Shown here one piece after another: positions 17,108-24,959 of a stretch of 64,000 bases of DNA. Origin of the DNA: Lujinxingia vulgaris (GTDB lineage Bacteria; Myxococcota_A; Bradymonadia; Bradymonadales; Bradymonadaceae). The translations under genes and the position numbers were made by a program. The notes under the pieces are model-generated. The model searched no databases and was not told where the DNA came from. It was given only the letters and a program-made list of their open reading frames with translations. Position 1 is the stretch's first letter; each line of letters starts with the position of its first letter. Location of the stretch: positions 496,001 through 560,000 of the forward strand of contig NZ_VOSM01000002.1 in the NCBI RefSeq assembly GCF_007997015.1. Direction: 5' to 3'.

Positions 17108-17144
17108 AAAAACGCCGCGCACCTCCGGGGAGGCGCGCGGCGTT
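17108..17144 (-). terminator. Intrinsic terminator for the roadblock gene
   Basis: A long stem AACGCCGCGC / GCGCGGCGTT is extended by CCTCC / GGAGG and followed on the minus strand by a run of T (TTTTTGCG). Confidence 0.85.
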
Positions 17145-17174
17145 TCACTTCGATCAGGCTCGGGAGCGGCAGGC

Positions 17175-17543
17175 TCAGAGGTTGAGCGAGCCCTCGGCGT
17201 TGGCCAGCGTGAAGCGGGCCATGCCCAAGTTTGCACGCTCGCGGTCCACGGCCAGGTAGAGGAAGACCTCCGGGTGGCTCTGAAGCGGGCGAATCAGGTG
17301 ATACTGGTCGGTCAGCGTGATCAAAATATCTTCAATCGTGCCTTCGAGCTTCAGAGCTTTCATGGCGCGATTTTTCGACTTAACGACCTCGGTGTTGGCG
17401 GCGACGGCCACTTCGATATTGAACTTATCCGATCCGCCGATCGAGCCCATTGCCATGCCGCTGGCGCTGTTTCCGACGGCGCCGGCGATGAAACCATCAA
17501 TGGTGGAGAGTTCTTTGAGAGCGTTTTCGATGGGGTTCGACAT
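17175..17543 (-). CDS. Roadblock/LC7 (MglB-like) domain protein
   Basis: A 122-residue protein with the roadblock/LC7 pattern: amphipathic first helix NALKELSTIDGFIAGAV, central strands FNIEVAVAANTEVV, and a C-terminal DQYHLIRPLQSHPEVFLYLA typical of bacterial MglB-like regulators of small Ras-like GTPases. It probably forms homodimers and acts as a GTPase partner, but no mglA-like GTPase is nearby. The start is chosen at the ATG with AGGA 10 bp upstream. The frame stays open upstream to an ATG at 17861, whose translation (LPVEPPGRLPSTEPED and beyond) is polar and could be a real disordered N-terminal extension. Confidence 0.8.
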   Translation of the reverse strand: MSNPIENALKELSTIDGFIAGAVGNSASGMAMGSIGGSDKFNIEVAVAANTEVVKSKNRAMKALKLEGTIEDILITLTDQYHLIRPLQSHPEVFLYLAVDRERANLGMARFTLANAEGSLNL

Positions 17544-18457
17544 GGGTACATCCTTGATGTGTGTTGGTTGAGATGAACGTGCGTGATTGGGGCTAAAACT
17601 TGCGTTGAGGTTTTGCAGGGCTTCGCCCGGGGAGCGGGGCGTGGGTTCGGCCCGGGGGGCTCTGAGGGGCTCATCAGGGAGCGCGAGCTCCTCGTCGGAC
17701 ATCGGGTCGCCCAGACGGTGGGGAAAGATTGGTCCTATGCGGACATCTTCGGGCTCGGTGGAGGGAAGTCTCCCGGGTGGCTCTACCGGCAAGCCACGAA
17801 GGCGGCCGTCGCCGGTCGAAGCGGTGGAGGTGCGAGCGATGTCATCCGGGGTGCGTTTCATAGCGGTGTATCTCACAAAAGGTTCCCCAGTCTGGGTGGT
17901 GGGTTGCGCTGGAGGTTTTCCCGGGCAACGCGGCGACTATCCACGATCCCACGAGGCGGGTAAAGAACGGTCTGTAAAGTTTTGTATTCCTGAGGGTGAA
18001 AATTATTTCACCACCTGAGAAAAGTGCGAATTGTGCATCACGACATGTTGGAACCTGGCGAGTGGCGCAAAGTTTGCGGGGTTTTCAGGCCAGGGCGGGA
18101 CCGCCGAAAGGAAAATCAGCGGGATGGAGGCGATCGCTCCGGGGGAATGGCCGGGGAGGGTACAACGAGGGAAGGCTTATCACTGTGTGAGCGGACGCTC
18201 ACCACCAGGCATTTAGACACGGCTCGGAGGAGGGGAAGCTTTGCTGGAAGATTTTTTGGCGAGGGCAAAGTCGTTGGAGCGATGTCGTGGCGTCCGAGGT
18301 TGAACCTATATGGACGTTCAGGTAATTCTCCCCCGGGTGCGAGTCTTTAGCGGGGCTGCGGCAGGTGATCGGGCGATGGCTGAGGCCCTCCCGGCTCGCG
18401 CTGCGGTTCTCCCACGTGCACGTTGCGCGCCCCCAAAACCAACTTCCTCCCCCCGGG
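17544..18457. other. Long intergenic stretch without a convincing gene
   Basis: Part of it (17544-17861) is open on the minus strand as a possible N-terminal extension of the roadblock protein. Beyond that I see only short overlapping frames on both strands without recognisable domains. A small inverted repeat GGTGAAA/TTTCACC is centred at 18003 in an AT-rich patch and may be an operator. No tRNA or known riboswitch core was recognised. Confidence 0.5.
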
Positions 18458-19636
18458 ATGATGATGTCCTCTGAGCTGCGACACCTCGCCATATCCCAAC
18501 AAGGTTTGAATCCGTCACTGCGGCCGGGCGACGGTCTGGCCGGGACGCAACGCGCCATCGAGCATCTGGGTTATGTGCAGATCGATACGCTCTCGGTTGT
18601 GGAGCGCGCCCACCATCATGTGCTCTGGAGTCGGGTGCCGGGCTATGCGCAGTCCCACCTCAACGCCCTGGTGAGCGCGCAGAAGATCTTTGAGTACTGG
18701 TTTCATGCGGCCTCCTACCTGCCGATGCGCGATTATCGCTTTGCGCTTCGGCGCATGAGCGCGATCCGTCAGGGGGAGAATCGTTGTTATAAAACGCTCG
18801 ACTCCCCGCTGATGCGGGAGATTCTGGCGCGCGTGCGTGCGGAGGGGCCGCTAAAGGCAAGGGATTTTGAGCGGCGGGCGGCGAGCACGGAGAAGACGTG
18901 GGGTTCGCGGCCGGTGCGCCAGGCGCTCGATACGCTCTTTATGATGGGGAAGCTGATGATCTGCCGCCGAGAGGGCATGGAGAAAGTCTATGACCTTGCC
19001 GAACGCGTGCTGCCCGAAGGGCTCGACCTGCGCCTGCCCTCCCTCAACGAGTATGCCGCCTACCTCTTCACTACCACTCGCCGCGCGCATGGCGTGTTTA
19101 CCTGGAAGCAGCTCCTGCACCTGCAGACGGGGAAGGCGATGCGCGACGCCATGCGCGCCATTCTCGACGCGCATATGTCCAGCGGAGAGGTCGAGGAGGT
19201 GGTGCTCGCCAGCGGCCTGCGCGCCTATGTGGACGTCGAGGCGCTGGATAAGGCGCCGGCGCTCGAGCCGTCAGTGAAGATCCTCTCGCCCTTCGACAAC
19301 ATCGTGATTCATCGTGAGCGTCTGAGCGGGCTCTTCGGCTTTGACTACCGCCTTGAGAGCTACGTGGCCGCGTCCAAACGCCAGTATGGCTATTTCTGTT
19401 TGCCCATCCTCCAGGACGACACCTTCGTGGCGCGCATCGACTGCAAGGCGCACCGGGCTCAGGGGCGTTTTGAGGTGTTGAGTCTGCATCTCGAAGACGT
19501 CGCCTTTGAGCGGGAGCGATTCTTTGCCGGGTTGGGCGAGGAGTTGCGGAGCTTTGCGAGTTTCAACGGGTGTTCGGAAGTAGATGATCGGGTGGTGGAC
19601 GAGGTACGCCATCGAGATACAGGGCGCATCGGCTAG
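18458..19636 (+). CDS. YcaQ-like winged-helix DNA glycosylase (HTH_42 family)
   Basis: The protein matches the YcaQ/AlkX family of crosslink-unhooking DNA glycosylases: RAIEHLGYVQIDTLSVVERA contains the QID (QxD-type) catalytic motif, followed by a duplicated winged-helix core, and near the C-terminus KILSPFDNIVIHRERL and FVARIDCKAHRAQGRFEVL. It would excise bulky or interstrand-crosslinked bases. The start is uncertain: the ATG triplet at 18458-18466 precedes the conserved part, and the ~30 residues upstream (to 18365) look non-coding. No clear ribosome site. It stands alone on the plus strand. Confidence 0.85.
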   Translation: MMMSSELRHLAISQQGLNPSLRPGDGLAGTQRAIEHLGYVQIDTLSVVERAHHHVLWSRVPGYAQSHLNALVSAQKIFEYWFHAASYLPMRDYRFALRRMSAIRQGENRCYKTLDSPLMREILARVRAEGPLKARDFERRAASTEKTWGSRPVRQALDTLFMMGKLMICRREGMEKVYDLAERVLPEGLDLRLPSLNEYAAYLFTTTRRAHGVFTWKQLLHLQTGKAMRDAMRAILDAHMSSGEVEEVVLASGLRAYVDVEALDKAPALEPSVKILSPFDNIVIHRERLSGLFGFDYRLESYVAASKRQYGYFCLPILQDDTFVARIDCKAHRAQGRFEVLSLHLEDVAFERERFFAGLGEELRSFASFNGCSEVDDRVVDEVRHRDTGRIG

Positions 19637-19884
19637 CGCGGACATCAGGTAAGCCACAGTCGAGGGGGGAAGGTTCCAGGGCGCGCCGGATGAAGATCCG
19701 AAGATGAGAATTGTGTCATTTATGAAATGTCGGATTCCCCCGCATTGCCGCCGAATTGGGGGCCCCTACCGTCCGGTTAGCGCCCGACGGATCGCTTGTC
19801 GCGGCTGCTCTTTTGCCCCGCGCATGTGGCGCCGGGGCACCAACGACAGAGCGCAGGCTCTGCCCGAAAAGGAGTGGTGTAGTG

Positions 19885-20664
19885 ATGAAGACGTTGAAGG
19901 TACTGACGTGGGTTGTGCTGATGGGAATGGCGGTAGCGTGTAGCGCGTCGCAGACGCCGGATGAGATGGCGACCTCTGGCGAGGGCACGGCGACGGCGAC
20001 CGAGGCCGGGGCCAGCGAGGACACCGAGTTGAATGTGGTACGCAGTGTGATGACGGCGGCACGGCAGACGGCGATGAGCCCGGATGAGGCGTTACAAAAG
20101 CTCAAAGATGGCAACGCGCGTTTTGTGCGTGGTGAGGAGCTTAACCGCGACTACAGCGCCCAGGTGGAGGCCACGGCCGAGGGGCAGTACCCCTTCGCGA
20201 TGGTGTTGGGCTGCGTGGACTCGCGCGCTCCGGCGGAGCTGCTCTTCGATGTCGGGTTTGGCGACATCTTCAAGGCCCGGGTCGCGGGCAACTTCGTCAA
20301 TGACGATGTCCCTGGCAGCATCGAGTTCGCGACCAGGGTCGCCGGCGCACCGTTGATTCTGGTGATGGGGCATACCTCGTGTGGCGCAGTCAAAGGCGCC
20401 TGCGAGAACGTGCAGCTCGGACACGTCAGCTCGTTGGTGAATGAGATTCGCCCCTCGGTGGAGGCCGTCACGCCCGAGGGTGAGACCTGCTCAGCGAGTA
20501 ATGCGGAGCTGGTGGATAAGGTCGCAGCGCATAACGTCGATCGCACCATCGCAGAGATTCGCAACGAGAGCGCGATCATCGCTGAGTTGGAGGCGGCTGG
20601 AGAGGTGAAGATCGTGGGCGCGATGTACGACATCTCCACCGGCGTGGTGCAGTTCTACGAGTGA
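19885..20664 (+). CDS. Exported beta-class carbonic anhydrase, probable lipoprotein
   Basis: Beta carbonic anhydrase zinc ligands are present: LGCVDSRAPAELLFD gives Cys and the Asp-Arg dyad, and MGHTSCGAVKGACENV gives His and Cys. It hydrates CO2 to bicarbonate. The N-terminus MKTLKVLTWVVLMGMAVACS is a signal peptide ending in a cysteine that could be lipidated (AVAC lacks the usual Leu at -3), followed by a Thr/Ala/Glu-rich linker. The enzyme would therefore act in the periplasm. The start is the ATG with GGAG about 10 bp upstream; a GTG one codon earlier is possible. A hairpin follows the stop. Confidence 0.88.
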   Translation: MKTLKVLTWVVLMGMAVACSASQTPDEMATSGEGTATATEAGASEDTELNVVRSVMTAARQTAMSPDEALQKLKDGNARFVRGEELNRDYSAQVEATAEGQYPFAMVLGCVDSRAPAELLFDVGFGDIFKARVAGNFVNDDVPGSIEFATRVAGAPLILVMGHTSCGAVKGACENVQLGHVSSLVNEIRPSVEAVTPEGETCSASNAELVDKVAAHNVDRTIAEIRNESAIIAELEAAGEVKIVGAMYDISTGVVQFYE

Positions 20665-20697
20665 GGTGTAGGGCGAGGTTTTGTCGTTAGAAGAAAC

Positions 20698-20735
20698 GCC
20701 GAAGGGGCGAGGGCTGATGCCCGCGCCCCTTCGGC
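20698..20735. terminator. Convergent hairpin between carbonic anhydrase and repeat protein
   Basis: Perfect 12-bp stem GCCGAAGGGGCG / CGCCCCTTCGGC between two converging genes. T-tracts are short on both sides, so strength is uncertain. Confidence 0.6.
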
Positions 20736-20766
20736 CTCTGGTGGGGCGGAGCGTTCGGTGGCGAGC

Positions 20767-21459
20767 TCAGGTGGCGTTGAGTGCGCGCCAGGCGTTGACC
20801 TGGTTTTCAATCGTGTGCAACTGCATCGCGAAGTCGTCAGGCCACTCTTCGACTGCCTTCTGGCGAATCTGGACGAGGACGTTCACCGGGACATTGGGCG
20901 CGCGATAGTTTGCGAGCTCTTTCAGCGCGCTCATCTGCTCTTCGATGGTGTGCAGCTGCATTTCATAGTCGTCGGGCCACTCGCTGAGCGCCATCGTGAT
21001 GACGCTCTGTGCCGCGGAGTCGCGGGCATGGGTGTCTTTGAAAGCCTCGACCTTTCGGTAGGCCTCGAGCTGGCCTTCGAGGGTGTGGTGCTGCATCTCG
21101 TAGTCCCCCGGCCACTCGGTGCACGCTCGGATTTTGATGGCCTCGATGATCGCCGCGGGGGCTTTCGGCGTTTGGGGAGAGGCATGATCAGGGCGGGTGT
21201 AAAGGGCTTCGAGGGCTTCCAGCTGATGTGTGACCTCGTAGAGACGCATCTCGTAGTCGTGCTTCCACGCCGCCTCGGCGCGGGAGAAGATCGCGTGGGT
21301 GGTCTCGTTCTTCTCCAGGCGCGAGTAAAGCGAGAGCAGCTTGAAGTAGGCGTTGGTCTGATGTTCCAACGTGTACTTTTGCATCTCAAAGTCGTCGGGC
21401 CACGCTTCACGCGCAGCGTTGAGAATGTGTGTGCGAATCTCGGGAGGCAGGTGTGCCAT
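20767..21459 (-). CDS. Five-repeat WPDDYEMQ protein of unknown function
   Basis: No known domain recognised. The 230 residues consist of five imperfect copies of a ~40-residue unit centred on W-P-D-D-Y/F-E-M-Q-x-H/Y-T-x-E-x-Q-x-x-A. Copies: AWPDDFEMQKYTLEHQ, AWKHDYEMRLYEVTHQ, EWPGDYEMQHHTLEGQ, EWPDDYEMQLHTIEEQ and EWPDDFAMQLHTIENQ. Each looks like a helical hairpin with a constant acidic-aromatic corner. There is no signal peptide or membrane segment, so it is cytoplasmic. GAGGA precedes the ATG by 7 bp. It stands alone on the minus strand, convergent with the carbonic anhydrase. Confidence 0.8.
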   Translation of the reverse strand: MAHLPPEIRTHILNAAREAWPDDFEMQKYTLEHQTNAYFKLLSLYSRLEKNETTHAIFSRAEAAWKHDYEMRLYEVTHQLEALEALYTRPDHASPQTPKAPAAIIEAIKIRACTEWPGDYEMQHHTLEGQLEAYRKVEAFKDTHARDSAAQSVITMALSEWPDDYEMQLHTIEEQMSALKELANYRAPNVPVNVLVQIRQKAVEEWPDDFAMQLHTIENQVNAWRALNAT

Positions 21460-21757
21460 CTCACGTCCTCAGGAGGGGGGAGGCTATATTGAGGCCCAGC
21501 GCAGCTTTTGATGCGATGGCGCGACGTTTTGAGGCCAGCCTAATGACCGACATGGGGGAGGGCAACCGGGTGGGTTGATCGTCATGGACGAAAACGACGA
21601 CAGAGGGGCCAGCGCGTTGTCGGGCTGCTCGGCCGGGCAAGGTGCGCTGGCGAGTCGCGGGCCGCATCGAAGAGCCACCTTGATCTTCGCGCGTCGAGCC
21701 GCCACAGTCAGACCCCTGCTCAACAACGAATGCACACACCTGAATGAGGGAGCCTCG

Positions 21758-23191
21758 ATGAATGGTTGGACGCAGCGAATCATGATGCTCGGCCTGACGG
21801 CCCTGACCCTTCAGCTGGGGTCCTGTTTTTTCGGCGACTCGCCACTTGGTGGCGAGCTCTGCACCAACACCTGCCGCTTTGAGGGCGATGGGGACTGCGA
21901 CGACGGTGGCCCGGGCGCCGATTTTGGCCTCTGTGAGCTGGGCACCGACTGCCGTGACTGCGGCCCCCGCGCCCCCGAGCCCGACCCCGAGCCTCGTCCC
22001 GACCCCGGTCCTGATCCGGAGCCCGATCCTGACCCCTTCCCGGAGCCCGAGCCCTGGCAGCCGCCGGAGCTTGGGCCCGGGGAGATCTGCGGGAACACCT
22101 GTCGCTACGCCGGCGACGGCCAATGCGATGACGGGGGGCCCGCCTCCCAGTTCAGCATGTGCGAGTTTGGCTCGGACTGTCAGGACTGCGGCATTCGCAT
22201 CGAGGGCGACGACACGGTCTGTGAGCCCCGCTGCCCGGAGGGTTTCTGCGGCCCCGACGGCTGCGGCGGGACGTGCGCGGCCTGCGATGAGGATGTGTGG
22301 GGTGAGAACGAGGCGCGCCTGCGCGTGATCGTCGGGCAGCATCCTGGCGAGGCCTCGGCGCGTAAGGTGTGTTTCTACCGCGAGGGTGAGTCGACGCCTT
22401 TTGAGGTGATGACGCAGCCGGCTGTGACCACAGGGCGCATCGCCAGCGTCTACGCCGAGTATGTCACGATGCCGGCGAGCCCGGACCTGCGGGTGGCGCA
22501 TCTTGCCTGGGAGGATGCCTATGACGAGAGCGACGAGGGCTGCGACGCGTCACTTGCTCGCCCCGTCTCGGCGGAGGGGCTTGTGGCTGGCGAGTACCAC
22601 ACGCTGGTTGTCACGGCCTATGCGCAGGGCTCCAGCGAGGCATGCGCAACGGATAGCGAGGTGGAGGGCTGTGGGTTTTATCCGGCGGGAAGTGGGACCT
22701 CGGGTAGCACCGAGGCGTGTCCTGCACCGGCGGCGATGCTTGTGCGCGACGGCCAGCGCGTCGACGGCAGCTACCAGGCCGGCTGGCGCGTGGTGAACGT
22801 CACCGCCAACGCCCAGATCATCGCCGCGAGCAGCGAGGACAACCTCTGGAACCGGCACGCCAGTCTGCTCAGCGCTCAGGGCGCGGCCGAGGCGCAGGTC
22901 TACAACACGCTGGCGTTCACGACCTCAATGCGGGTGTGCCCGGCCTATGTGCTCTGTGAGCCGGGCGTGGACGAGGAGCAGCAGAGAGCGGCCGTAGCCG
23001 CCTGCACCCGTGGCGAGGCCTCCTGGCTGTTGGCGGAGCTGAATCACGGCCGGCTCAGCTCCATCGACCAGGCCACCACGATCTATGTCTTTGGCAACGC
23101 CGGGCGGCTCGACTCCACGGGCGACGGGGTGATCGAGCAGGACATCAGCCTGGTGGTGGCCAATGATGTGAGGGATGGGGCGTTGCCTTGA
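21758..23191 (+). CDS. Cys-rich lipoprotein with duplicated C/D/G module
   Basis: The signal peptide MNGWTQRIMMLGLTALTLQL ends in the lipobox LGSC. Two copies of a Cys-rich module follow (CTNTCRFEGDGDCDDGG and CGNTCRYAGDGQCDDGG, each ending in a DC.DCG pattern), separated by a long Pro-Glu/Asp-Pro linker. A third cluster, CPEGFCGPDGCGGTCAAC, precedes a ~300-residue C-terminal domain of unknown type. The acidic CDDGG patches suggest calcium binding. The protein is likely surface-exposed and lipid-anchored. The start is the ATG with GAGGGAG just upstream; the open frame before it (from 21575) is poor coding sequence. Confidence 0.82.
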   Translation: MNGWTQRIMMLGLTALTLQLGSCFFGDSPLGGELCTNTCRFEGDGDCDDGGPGADFGLCELGTDCRDCGPRAPEPDPEPRPDPGPDPEPDPDPFPEPEPWQPPELGPGEICGNTCRYAGDGQCDDGGPASQFSMCEFGSDCQDCGIRIEGDDTVCEPRCPEGFCGPDGCGGTCAACDEDVWGENEARLRVIVGQHPGEASARKVCFYREGESTPFEVMTQPAVTTGRIASVYAEYVTMPASPDLRVAHLAWEDAYDESDEGCDASLARPVSAEGLVAGEYHTLVVTAYAQGSSEACATDSEVEGCGFYPAGSGTSGSTEACPAPAAMLVRDGQRVDGSYQAGWRVVNVTANAQIIAASSEDNLWNRHASLLSAQGAAEAQVYNTLAFTTSMRVCPAYVLCEPGVDEEQQRAAVAACTRGEASWLLAELNHGRLSSIDQATTIYVFGNAGRLDSTGDGVIEQDISLVVANDVRDGALP

Positions 23192-23208
23192 GAGGGGGAG
23201 GGGAGAAA

Positions 23209-23270
23209 TAACGGTTTTTCAAGAAAGGGCGCGTATGTAATTGTTTTTCACGCTGAATAATGGTTTTTAC
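23209..23270. promoter_or_regulatory. Three direct repeats TAAnnGTTTTTcA upstream of the fic gene
   Basis: Copies start at 23209 (TAACGGTTTTTCA), 23238 (TAATTGTTTTTCA) and 23258 (TAATGGTTTTTAC), spaced 29 and 20 bp, in an AT-rich patch directly upstream of the Fic gene. They look like operator iterons or promoter elements. Confidence 0.4.
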
Positions 23271-23323
23271 GCGCCATGCGTGGTTTGTAAGGCTGCGTGC
23301 TCACCCCTCTTCTGGAGTCTCCC

Positions 23324-24853
23324 GTGAATTTTTCCGATCTCACCCAGAGATGTGGGGAGCTTGCGCTGCCCGAGAATGCTTCGCCAGCGGGTTACGTCGC
23401 GCTCATTCACGGGCTGGGACTCTCGGTTCCGCCCCCGCGAAGACTTTTTGCGACGGATGAGCGCTACAGCGTGCGTGAGGAGGGGCGATGGACCTTGATG
23501 ACACCACGTCACGTGCCTGCCACCACCTTAGAGGGGCACCTGACCTTTGCGCTGCGCTATGAAGGCGTCGACCTGGGCCTATTAAAGGCGGTCTTTAAGG
23601 CCGTGGGGCCCGAAGCCATCGCCGCCATCGTGCGCGGCACCCCAACCGGGATCTACGCTCGGCGGCTGTGGTTTTTGTACGAGTGGTTGACGCAAGAGCC
23701 TCTCGACCTGCCGAACGCGGAGCGGGGAAACTACGTCGACGCCATCGATCCGGCGATGCAGCTGACCATCGCGAGCACCAACTCGCGGCGACACCGGGTG
23801 CGGAACAACCTGCCGGGCACGCCTGGCTTCTGCCCCCTGGTGTATCGGAGTGAGAAGGTGGCGTCCTTTCTGGGCAGCGACCTCAAGACGCGCGCCTGGG
23901 AGGCGGTGGCCCGCGTGCCGGCCGATGTGCTTTTGCGTGCCGCGGCATTTCTGCTGCTCAAGGACTCCAGAGCGAGCTACGCGATTGAAGGGGAGCACCC
24001 GCCGGCGGACCGCGTGCAGCGCTGGGGACGAGCGATCGGGGAGGCCGGGGAGAACCCGCTCTCGGTGGCGGAGCTCTTGCGTTTGCAGCGGGTGGTGATT
24101 GGCGATGCGCGTTTTGTGCGTCTTGGGCTGCGCGATGAGCACGGCTTTGTCGGGGAACATGCCCGCGGATCTGGCGAGCCCATTCCCGATCATATCAGCG
24201 CCCGGCCTGACGACCTGCCCGAGCTGATGGAGGCGTTGATCGCATTTGCCAATGGGCCGGCCGAAGAGCTCGACCCGATCGTCGCGGCGGCTCTGCTGGC
24301 GTTCGGGTTTGTGTACATTCACCCCTTTGCCGACGGAAACGGTCGCATTCACCGCTATTTAATCCACCACGTGCTCTCGCGTCGCGGGTTTCATCCGCCC
24401 GGCGTGGTGTTCCCGATCTCCACTGCCATTCTCGACCGCATCACCGATTACCGAGGCGTGCTGGAGAGCTACTCGACGCGGCTTTTACCCCATATCGACT
24501 GGACCGCCGCGCCCGACAACAACGTCGAGGTGCATAACAGGACTGCGGATTTTTACCGCTACTTCGATGCCACGCCTCACGTGGAGTTTCTCTTCGAGTG
24601 CGTGCAGAAGACCATCGAGGTGGATCTGCCCGCGGAGTCCACCTACCTGCAGCGCTACGACGCATTTTGTCGCGGGGTTCAGGCGATGGTGGATATGCCT
24701 TCGGCGACCCTCGATCTGCTTTTTCGTTTCCTGGAGCAGAACGGCGGTGCGCTCTCCAAACGCGCTCGCGAGGGTGAGTTTGAGGCGTTGAGCGCCGCGG
24801 AGGTGGCGGAGATTGAAGCGATTTACCGGGATGTGTTTCGTGAGTCGCGCTGA
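23324..24853 (+). CDS. Fic family AMPylase-like protein with N-terminal inhibitory motif
   Basis: The Fic core motif HPFADGNGR lies at residues 333-341, with the catalytic histidine and ATP-binding residues intact. SYAIEG at 218-223 matches the (S/T)xxxE(G/N) inhibitory helix located N-terminal to the core, so this is a class II Fic enzyme that should be autoinhibited by its own glutamate. It would transfer AMP (or another nucleotide) to hydroxyl side chains of a target protein. The target is unknown; there is no antitoxin gene next to it, as expected for class II. The start is the GTG 6 bp after GGAG. The N-terminal ~200 residues and the C-terminal ~120 have no recognised domain. Confidence 0.88.
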   Translation: MNFSDLTQRCGELALPENASPAGYVALIHGLGLSVPPPRRLFATDERYSVREEGRWTLMTPRHVPATTLEGHLTFALRYEGVDLGLLKAVFKAVGPEAIAAIVRGTPTGIYARRLWFLYEWLTQEPLDLPNAERGNYVDAIDPAMQLTIASTNSRRHRVRNNLPGTPGFCPLVYRSEKVASFLGSDLKTRAWEAVARVPADVLLRAAAFLLLKDSRASYAIEGEHPPADRVQRWGRAIGEAGENPLSVAELLRLQRVVIGDARFVRLGLRDEHGFVGEHARGSGEPIPDHISARPDDLPELMEALIAFANGPAEELDPIVAAALLAFGFVYIHPFADGNGRIHRYLIHHVLSRRGFHPPGVVFPISTAILDRITDYRGVLESYSTRLLPHIDWTAAPDNNVEVHNRTADFYRYFDATPHVEFLFECVQKTIEVDLPAESTYLQRYDAFCRGVQAMVDMPSATLDLLFRFLEQNGGALSKRAREGEFEALSAAEVAEIEAIYRDVFRESR

Positions 24854-24959
24854 GGGTTGGGAGGTGCGTGCGTAGATTCTGCGGCGGATCACGTCCTTTG
24901 ACGTACGCCGCCATGCCCTCTGTGCATGGCTCCAAAACCTGCTTTCCGGGAGCCAGACC

